From positions 1 through 21,346 of the forward strand of contig USNX01000003.1 in assembly GCA_900556205.1 (NCBI GenBank): a DNA stretch of 21,346 nt, in the 5' to 3' direction. Positions 15,852 to 21,346 of the stretch are shown here, one piece after another; position 1 is the stretch's first letter; each line of letters starts with the position of its first letter. Both the position numbers and the translations under genes were made by a program. The notes under the pieces were generated by a model. That model searched no databases and was not told the origin of the DNA. It saw only the letters and a list, made by a program, of their open reading frames with translations. Source of the DNA: an uncultured Collinsella sp. GTDB taxonomy: Bacteria; Actinomycetota; Coriobacteriia; Coriobacteriales; Coriobacteriaceae.

Positions 15852-16100
15852 ATGCATGACGTTGGAATGAACATGAGCCAGCTTGCCATGAGCGTCAAGC
15901 AGGTCGACGACACCATCGAGCTCGCCCACGAGTGGAGCCATCAGCTGCTGCATGCGACCGAGAACTTTGACATGGAGCGTATTGGCGCCAAGCTCGAGGC
16001 CGCCATGGCTGCGCTGCACGAGGCGCATGACGCGCTCGAGGGCTACGAGGACGCCATCGAGGCCGACCACAACTCCGTCGGCTCCGTGAAGCTGGTGTAG
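15852..16100 (+). CDS. Small helical His-containing protein of unknown function
   Basis: I do not recognise this 82-residue protein. GGAG lies 6 nt before the ATG, and its stop is one base before the nikR start, so both are real and coupled. The sequence is almost wholly helical and acidic, with seven His and six Met (for example LAHEWSHQLLHATENFDMER and LHEAHDALEGYEDAIEADH). It is probably a two-helix hairpin. There is no signal peptide or membrane segment. The position before a nickel regulator and hydrogenase maturation genes makes a metal-related role plausible, but that is inference. Confidence 0.75.
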   Translation: MHDVGMNMSQLAMSVKQVDDTIELAHEWSHQLLHATENFDMERIGAKLEAAMAALHEAHDALEGYEDAIEADHNSVGSVKLV

Positions 16101-16101
16101 C

Positions 16102-16620
16102 GTGGCCGAGCACGAGCACGAGCACGGCTGCGACCACAAGCACGAGCATCCGCACGGTCCGGCCGACCAGGCGAGCTGCCGTTGCGCCGGCTCCAGCTCC
16201 GAGCTGGTACGCTTTTCGGTCACCGCGCCCGACGACCTGCTGCGCCGCTTTGACGAGCAGATCGCGCGCCGCGGTGACGTGGCCAACCGCTCCGAGGCCG
16301 TGCGCGACCTGATTCGCGCCTCGATCGCCAAGGAGCAGATGCGCACGCCCGACGAGCAGGTCATCGGATCGCTCACCATGATCTACGACCACCACACCGG
16401 CGATCTGACACGCCGCCTGGACGAGGTGCAGCACGACTACACCGACGAGATCGTCTCGACCCTGCACGTGCATCTGGACCACCACAACTGTCTGGAGATT
16501 CTGGCGCTTAAGGGCCGCGGCGAGCGCGTCTACGAGCTGGCCGACCGTCTGCTGGGACTGCGTGGCGTTAAGCACGGCGAGCTCACGTGTGCCGCCACCG
16601 GACAAAGCCTAGGACTGTAG
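16102..16620 (+). CDS. nikR: Nickel-responsive regulator NikR with His-rich N-terminus
   Basis: This ribbon-helix-helix/ACT-type repressor binds DNA when loaded with nickel. The 172-residue product has a metal-binding-like extension (1-28: HEHEHGCDHKHEHPHG, Cys26, Cys28) and an RHH DNA-binding domain (LVRFSVTAPDDLLRRFDEQI...NRSEAVRDLIR, 35-72). A C-terminal nickel domain follows, with the four ligands expected from the E. coli protein: His111, His122, His124 and Cys130 (TLHVHLDHHNCLEI). The extension is absent from E. coli NikR, which is 133 residues. The start is the GTG at 16102, one base after the previous stop; no good internal start would remove the extension. Targets probably include nickel uptake or hydrogenase genes, which are not seen here. 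Confidence 0.93.
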   Translation: MAEHEHEHGCDHKHEHPHGPADQASCRCAGSSSELVRFSVTAPDDLLRRFDEQIARRGDVANRSEAVRDLIRASIAKEQMRTPDEQVIGSLTMIYDHHTGDLTRRLDEVQHDYTDEIVSTLHVHLDHHNCLEILALKGRGERVYELADRLLGLRGVKHGELTCAATGQSLGL

Positions 16621-16639
16621 CGGGATTTCCCGCAGCGCA

Positions 16640-16718
16640 CCTGCCAAAAAGGGACAGGTTTATTTTGGCAGGTTTAGATGTTTTACCTACCAAAATAAAC
16701 CTGTCCCTTTTTGGTCGG
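16640..16718. repeat. 79-nt hairpin repeat between nikR and hypF
   Basis: Arms 16640-16673 and 16685-16718 pair at 31 of 34 positions around an 11-nt loop. The core is AAAAAGGGACAGGTTTATTT on the plus strand. It lies 19 nt after nikR and ends 20 nt before the hypF start. It could stop or stabilise transcripts, and it looks like a dispersed palindromic repeat (REP-like) rather than a standard terminator. The GGGACAG core recalls the nadA-nadB hairpin. Confidence 0.75.
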
Positions 16719-16738
16719 TTTTGATGAGGGAGAGCCGC

Positions 16739-19192
16739 ATGCGGCATGTGCATATTCATGTGACGGGCATTGTGCAGGGCGTTGGCATGCGGCCGTTTGT
16801 GTATCGCGAGGCCATGGCGCATGGCATCTGCGGCTGGGTGCTCAACGCAGGCGACGGCGTGCATGTCGAGGCGCATGCCTCGGGTGCGGCCGTCGACGGC
16901 TTTGTCGCCGCGCTGTCGGAGCACGCACCCGCGGCTGCCCGCGTGGATCGCGTCGACGTTGCGGATTTGGAGCCCGGCACTTGGGATGCTGCCAATGAAC
17001 AGGGCTTTCGCATTGTGGCGTCACAGGACCAGACTGCGCATACGACGCTCGTCTCGCCCGATATCGCCACCTGCGACGACTGCCTGCGCGAACTGTTCGA
17101 CCCCGCCGACCGACGCTATCACTACCCCTTTATCAACTGCACCAACTGCGGCCCGCGCTTTACCATCATCCGCTCGCTGCCTTATGACCGAGCGGCCACC
17201 TCTATGGATCGCTTTCCCATGTGCCCCGAATGCGCCGCGGAGTATGCCGACCCACTTGACCGGCGCTTTCATGCGCAGCCCGATGCCTGCTTTGACTGCG
17301 GGCCGCATATTACCTGGCGCGAGGCGGCAGGCGGCATGGTGCTCGAGAGCTCAGAGGCGACGCCGGCTGTCGGCGACACGCGCGAGTCTAGCGACGCTAT
17401 TATCGAGCGCTGTGTCGAGCTGCTCGAGGCCGGCGGCATTGTTGCCATCAAGGGCGTGGGCGGATTCCATCTGGCTTGCGACGCCGCCAACGAGCAAGCA
17501 GTAGTCGAGCTGCGCCGTCACAAGCGCCGCAGCAACAAGCCGCTTGCCGTTATGGTGCGCGACCTTACCGATGCCGAGCGCCTGTGCCGTGTCAACGACG
17601 CCGAGCGCGACTTGCTGGCCGGCAGCATCCGCCCCATCGTGCTGCTGCGCCGGCGTGGTGTTGGCATGGGAGATTCCTTCGATGCTCTCGCACTTGCGCC
17701 GTCCGTTGCGCACGATCTGCCCGAGCTCGGCGTCATGCTCCCCTATACCCCGCTTCAGCATCTGCTGCTTGCCGCGGCAGAAACGCATGGCATGCACGCG
17801 CTGGTTATGACCAGCGGAAACTTGAGCGAAGAGCCCATCGAGACCGATGACGATCTTGCCTGGGAGCATCTCGTTGCCGCCGGCATCGCCGACGCGCTGC
17901 TCGGCAATGACCGCGCGATCCTCTCGCGCTACGACGACTCCGTGGTACGTGTGGTCGACGGGGTCGTTATGCCCGTGCGCCGCGCTCGCGGGTACGCCCC
18001 GCAGCCGTTGCCGCTGCCGGCACTCGCCAGCGCCGCGCCCTGTGTGCTCGCCTGCGGCCCGCAGCAAAAGGCCACGATCGCACTCACGCGCGAAGACGCG
18101 AATGGAACGTCGGCCTGTTTTGTGTCGCAGCATATCGGCGATGTCGAAAACGGTGCGACTTTCGATGCGTGGAATGCGGCACGCACGCGCCTGGAAGACC
18201 TTTTTGACCTAGCGCCCGCCGCGCTGGCCTGCGACTTGCACCCCAGCTACTTATCGAGCCAATGGGCGCGCGAACAGGCGTGGGAACAGGGCCTGCCGCT
18301 TGTCGAGGTTCAGCACCATCATGCGCACATCGCGAGCGTGATGGCCGAGGCCATCGCCGCAGGACAACTTGCGTCTGACGCGCGCGTGCTCGGCATTGCC
18401 TTCGACGGCACGGGCGCCGGCACCGACGGGACCATTTGGGGCGGTGAGTTTCTTGTCGCCGGTCTCGCCGATTTTGAGCGCACCGCGCGCCTGCGTACCT
18501 GGGCACTCCCCGGTGGCGCCGCATCTGTGCGCGACGCCCGACGCAACGCCTTTGCCCTGCTGAGCGAGCTCGATCTGCTCGAGCACCCGGGTGCCGCGGG
18601 ACTCCTGGGCGGCCTCGATGAGCAGACGCGCAGTATCACGACCACGATGATCAAGCGAAACATCAACAGCCCGCGAACGAGCAGTATGGGCCGTCTGTTT
18701 GACGCCGCGGCGGCAATCCTGGGCATCTGCGGCACTGCAACCTACGAGGGCGAGCCCGCCATTGAGCTCGAAGCCGCCGCTTGGCACGCGCTCGGCAGCA
18801 GAACCGTCCGCCCCATCGACTATCAGTCAGGCATACCCACGTCTGTCGACGACTCCACCATCTTGGATTCCCAACCGCTCATCGAAGCACTTTTGGAGGG
18901 TATTGAAGCCGGCGCATCGCCCGATAGGCTCGCGCTCGACTTCCATATCGCCATTGCACGCGCATCGGCACGTATCGCAAGCGAAATCTGCGCTCGCGAA
19001 GGCATCGACATCGTCGCGCTCTCGGGCGGCGTGTTCATGAACCGACTTTTGCTTCGGCTCCTCACGCGCGAGCTCAAAGACGCCGGTCTTGCCGTCTTGG
19101 TTCCCCACACCGTGCCCGTCAACGACGGCTGCATCGCCTACGGCCAGGCGGCGGTCGCCCGCGCTCGCCTCACGCAGATCGCATCGCGGTAG
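16739..19192 (+). CDS. hypF: Carbamoyltransferase HypF
   Basis: HypF turns carbamoyl phosphate and ATP into carbamoyl-AMP and passes the carbamoyl group to the C-terminal Cys of HypE; this becomes the CN ligands of [NiFe] hydrogenase. The 817-residue protein has an acylphosphatase domain (1-92, GIVQGVGMRPFVYR). Two zinc-finger pairs follow: C112/C115 with C134/C137, and C162/C165 with C184/C187. Next come a YrdC/Sua5 domain (about 205-400, KGVGGFHLACDA...RRSNKPLAVMV) and a Kae1-like domain with VQHHHAHIASVMAE, AFDGTGAGTDGTIWGGE and ALSGGVFMNRLL. The ATG at 16739 has GAGGGAG 6 nt upstream; an ATG at 16724 would lack a site. The gene is complete and begins the hypFCDE order. Confidence 0.97.
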   Translation: MRHVHIHVTGIVQGVGMRPFVYREAMAHGICGWVLNAGDGVHVEAHASGAAVDGFVAALSEHAPAAARVDRVDVADLEPGTWDAANEQGFRIVASQDQTAHTTLVSPDIATCDDCLRELFDPADRRYHYPFINCTNCGPRFTIIRSLPYDRAATSMDRFPMCPECAAEYADPLDRRFHAQPDACFDCGPHITWREAAGGMVLESSEATPAVGDTRESSDAIIERCVELLEAGGIVAIKGVGGFHLACDAANEQAVVELRRHKRRSNKPLAVMVRDLTDAERLCRVNDAERDLLAGSIRPIVLLRRRGVGMGDSFDALALAPSVAHDLPELGVMLPYTPLQHLLLAAAETHGMHALVMTSGNLSEEPIETDDDLAWEHLVAAGIADALLGNDRAILSRYDDSVVRVVDGVVMPVRRARGYAPQPLPLPALASAAPCVLACGPQQKATIALTREDANGTSACFVSQHIGDVENGATFDAWNAARTRLEDLFDLAPAALACDLHPSYLSSQWAREQAWEQGLPLVEVQHHHAHIASVMAEAIAAGQLASDARVLGIAFDGTGAGTDGTIWGGEFLVAGLADFERTARLRTWALPGGAASVRDARRNAFALLSELDLLEHPGAAGLLGGLDEQTRSITTTMIKRNINSPRTSSMGRLFDAAAAILGICGTATYEGEPAIELEAAAWHALGSRTVRPIDYQSGIPTSVDDSTILDSQPLIEALLEGIEAGASPDRLALDFHIAIARASARIASEICAREGIDIVALSGGVFMNRLLLRLLTRELKDAGLAVLVPHTVPVNDGCIAYGQAAVARARLTQIASR

Positions 19193-19263
19193 GCTGCTTG
19201 GCCAGCCCATGCGCCGCCGTCTCACAGGTGTAACGCGTTTGCCCGCAACCCCCGCGAGCGCTA

Positions 19264-19277
19264 CCATCAACTGATGG
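19264..19277. promoter_or_regulatory. Short palindrome in the hypF-hypC gap
   Basis: CCATCA-AC-TGATGG sits 46 bp before hypC, just upstream of an AT-rich TTATTAAG. The 131-bp gap holds no gene. It could be a regulator site or chance; it is not a NikR-type operator. Confidence 0.25.
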
Positions 19278-19323
19278 ATTATTAAGCGCCCATCCAGCGC
19301 AAAGCGTATAAAAGGGAAACATT

Positions 19324-19584
19324 ATGTGCCTTGCCGTTCCCGGTAAAGTGGTCAAACGCGACGACGACCTAAAGGCGATCGTCGACATGATGGGCATCGA
19401 GCGCCCCGTATCGCTGCGACTTGTGCCGACGGCACAGGTGGGCGACTATGTTCTCGTACACGCCGGCTTTGGCATCCAGATTGTCGACGAGCAGGAAGCC
19501 CAGGAGACGCTCGAGCTGGTCAACGCCATGACCGAGCTGGTCGAAGAGGACCAGCTCGCCACCAACCCGGCCGAGGCATACTAG
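19324..19584 (+). CDS. hypC: Hydrogenase maturation chaperone HypC
   Basis: HypC binds HypD and the hydrogenase large-subunit precursor and carries the Fe(CN)2CO intermediate. The 86-residue protein starts with the signature MCLAVPGKVV; Cys2, exposed after Met removal, is the key ligand. It then has the OB-fold pattern VGDYVLVHAGFGIQIVDEQEAQETLEL. AAGGG upstream of the ATG is a modest ribosome site. The stop codon shares its last base with the hypD GTG start, so the two are coupled. Confidence 0.97.
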   Translation: MCLAVPGKVVKRDDDLKAIVDMMGIERPVSLRLVPTAQVGDYVLVHAGFGIQIVDEQEAQETLELVNAMTELVEEDQLATNPAEAY

Positions 19585-20696
19585 TGGCGGCGGCGCAACC
19601 GGTTCACTCCGGTATCGACTTTTCGGCATTTCGCGACCCACGGCTCGCTCGCGAGCTCATCGACCGCATTCATGAGCTTGTCGGCGACCGCACCATCAAC
19701 CTGATGGAGGTCTGCGGTACGCATACCGTGAGCATTGGCCGCTATGGTTTTCGCTCCATTATGCCGGCGGGGCTCAAGCTGTTGAGCGGCCCGGGCTGCC
19801 CCGTCTGCGTTACCGCAAACCGCGACATCGACCACGCAATCGCACTCGCCAAGATGGACGGCGCCATCATCACTACCTTTGGTGACATGATGCGCGTGCC
19901 CGGATCGTCCACCTCGCTTGCCGCGCAAAAGGCAGCCGGACGCGACATCCGTATCGTCTACTCGCCGCTCGACGCGCTCGATATCGCCAAACACAACCCC
20001 GACCGCCCGGTCATCTTTATGGGCGTGGGCTTTGAGACTACGACGCCCACCATCGCCGCCGCCATCCTGGAGGCCGATGCACGCGGACTCCAGAACTTCT
20101 CGGTCTATTGCGCCCACAAGACCACGCCACCGGCGCTGCGCGCGATTGCCAACGACCCCGAGACCACTATCGACGGCTTTATCCTGCCGGGCCACGTCGC
20201 CACCATCACAGGCCTGGTACCCTTTGGCTTTTTGGTCGATGAGTTTAGGACCCCAGGCGTGGTCACGGGATTTGAGCCGGTCGATATTCTGCAGGGTATC
20301 TGCATGCTGGTGCAGATGGTCGTTGAGGGGCGGCCCGCGATCGACAACGCGTACCGTCGCGGCGTCAACGTGGACGGCAACCCCGTGGCGCGCCAACTGG
20401 TCGAGCAGGTGTTTGAGCCGTGCGATACCACATGGCGCGGGCTGGGACCGATTGCCGCCTCGGGCCTTTCCATCCGCCCCGAGTTCTCGCGCTTTGACGC
20501 CGGCGCCCGCTATGACGTGCCCGTTGAACCGACGGTCGAGCCGCGCGGATGCCGTTGCGGCGACGTGCTGCGCGGGGCCATCGCACCGAGCGACTGCCCA
20601 CTTTTCGGCCACGCCTGCACGCCCGGGCATCCTGTTGGCCCGTGCATGGTGAGCTCGGAAGGCAGCTGCGCTGCGTACTTTAGATACCAAATCTAG
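19584..20696 (+). CDS. hypD: Hydrogenase maturation Fe-S protein HypD
   Basis: HypD is the scaffold on which the Fe(CN)2CO unit is assembled with HypC and HypE. The 370-residue protein shows MEVCGTHT (Cys44) and GPGCPVCVT (Cys72, Cys75). PVIFMGVGFETTTPTIA and LPGHVATITG follow, and then the C-terminal [4Fe-4S] region CRCGDVLRG...CPLFGHACTPGHPVGPCMVSSEGSC. All key cysteines are present. The GTG at 19584 overlaps the hypC stop by one base. The next gene begins 47 bp downstream. Confidence 0.97.
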   Translation: MAAAQPVHSGIDFSAFRDPRLARELIDRIHELVGDRTINLMEVCGTHTVSIGRYGFRSIMPAGLKLLSGPGCPVCVTANRDIDHAIALAKMDGAIITTFGDMMRVPGSSTSLAAQKAAGRDIRIVYSPLDALDIAKHNPDRPVIFMGVGFETTTPTIAAAILEADARGLQNFSVYCAHKTTPPALRAIANDPETTIDGFILPGHVATITGLVPFGFLVDEFRTPGVVTGFEPVDILQGICMLVQMVVEGRPAIDNAYRRGVNVDGNPVARQLVEQVFEPCDTTWRGLGPIAASGLSIRPEFSRFDAGARYDVPVEPTVEPRGCRCGDVLRGAIAPSDCPLFGHACTPGHPVGPCMVSSEGSCAAYFRYQI

Positions 20697-20743
20697 CCCG
20701 AACGCCCCCACGCACCAGACGCACCACGATTGGAGTTTTCGAT

Positions 20744-21294
20744 ATGTCCCATAGCGTCACCGATAGCACTGTCCTGCTGGGCCACGGCTCCGGCGGCCAG
20801 ATGATGAAGCGCATTATCGACGAGGTCTTTCTGGATGCCTTTGGGTCGCCCGAGCTGCTCGAAGGCAACGATGCCGGTGTCGCCGCCCTGCCCGCGAGCG
20901 GGCGCATCGCCATGTCGACCGACAGCTTTGTGGTGACGCCGCAGTTCTTCCCCGGCGGAAATATCGGCAGGCTCGCCGTGTGCGGAACCGTCAACGATGT
21001 TGCGACCTCGGGTGCCAACGTGCGCTTCCTTTCGTGCGGCTTTATCCTCGAAGAGGGCTATCCTATGGATAAGCTGCGCCAGATTGTGCAGACCATGGCC
21101 GAGACGGCGCGCGAGGCAGGCGTCAAAATCATCACCGGCGACACCAAGGTGGTCGAGCGCGGCGGAGCTGACGGCGTCTACATCAACACCGCCGGCGTGG
21201 GCGAGGTTCCCGCGGGCGTGACGCTCAGTGGCGCCAACTGCCGCCCTGACGATGTCATTCTGGTATCGGGTACGCTGGGCGACCACGGTATCGC
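20744..21294 (+). CDS. hypE: HypE, C-terminal half missing (contig end)
   Basis: HypE dehydrates the carbamoyl group on its C-terminal Cys to a cyanide precursor for the hydrogenase iron. The 183 true residues match the N-terminal PurM-like domain: LLGHGSGGQMMKRII, MSTDSFVVTPQFFPGGNIGRL, AVCGTVNDVATSGANVRFLS, IITGDTKVVERG and VSGTLGDHGIA. GGAG lies 8 nt before the ATG. From 21295 the frame runs into adapter sequence, so the apparent tail CLLYTLTLPTKRIV and the stop near 21340 are not real. Full HypE proteins have about 330-350 residues and end in PRxC. Confidence 0.97.
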
Positions 21295-21346
21295 CTGTCT
21301 CTTATACACACTGACGCTGCCGACGAAGAGGATAGTGTAGATCTCG
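21295..21346. other. Nextera/Tn5 sequencing adapter at the contig end
   Basis: CTGTCTCTTATACACA (21295-21310) is the Tn5 mosaic end, lacking the T that normally follows. CTGACGCTGCCGACGA (21311-21326) is the reverse complement of the Nextera read-1 adapter. AGAGGATA (21327-21334) fits an 8-base index, and GTGTAGATCTCG (21335-21346) is the start of the reverse complement of the P5 primer. The order matches the library design exactly, so this is not genomic. Confidence 0.97.

Noticed and set aside
1..21346. CRISPR arrays, tRNA or rRNA genes, prophage or defence systems
   Set aside because: I saw no regularly spaced repeats, no tRNA-like or rRNA sequence, and no phage or defence gene other than tnpB.

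Overview
The window looks like a chromosomal contig end from a high-GC, Gram-positive gut actinobacterium of the Coriobacteriia. Collinsella is my best guess, from codon use, gene content and intergenic repeat style; no rRNA is present to confirm it. All the clearly recognisable genes belong to known families. The unusual content lies in a giant repeat-built surface protein, the intergenic palindromes, and an IS200/IS605 element.

Layout. (1) Positions 1-2452, minus strand: an NAD biosynthesis operon, nadA then nadB, with nadB running off the left edge. Its promoter (2488-2516) is overlapped by a 19+19 bp perfect palindrome, probably the operator of an NAD repressor. (2) Positions 2541-2935: no gene. 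It holds a MITE-like element with 48-bp terminal inverted repeats (2660-2866) and the terminator of the next gene. (3) Positions 2938-10560, minus strand: one very large secreted surface protein. It has a signal peptide, a beta-helix, about 460-residue tandem units that each carry a Cys/His module and an MBG (YGX-type) domain, and a membrane/sorting tail. A single in-frame amber codon (3961-3963) splits it into 2199 residues plus a 340-codon C-terminal remnant that holds the anchor. (4) Positions 10803-12802, plus strand, divergent from the surface gene: a LytTR response regulator and a GHKL sensor kinase of the AgrA/AgrC type, overlapping by one base. (5) Positions 12866-13435, minus strand: a degenerate uracil-DNA-glycosylase-like protein. 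(6) Positions 13475 to about 15160, minus strand: an IS200/IS605-family element with tnpA, tnpB and a right-end hairpin. It sits 40 bp upstream of the glycosylase-like gene. (7) Positions 15311-15631: thioredoxin, followed by a strong terminator. (8) Positions 15852-21294, plus strand: a nickel/hydrogenase-maturation cluster, made of a small His-containing protein, nikR with a His-rich N-terminus, a 79-nt hairpin repeat, hypF, hypC, hypD and a truncated hypE.

How the parts work together. NikR senses nickel, and HypF, C, D and E build the Fe(CN)2CO centre of [NiFe] hydrogenase; the hydrogenase structural genes are not in the window. The two-component system may control the divergent surface protein, but that is inference from position only.

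The last 52 bases (21295-21346) are not biological. They match a Nextera/Tn5 sequencing adapter with an 8-base index, and they replace the rest of hypE. I did not find convincing evidence of a wholly new system. The best leads are the amber-interrupted modular surface protein beside an agr-like pair, the nad operator, the His-to-Arg change in the TnpA HUH motif, and the metal-binding extension on NikR.
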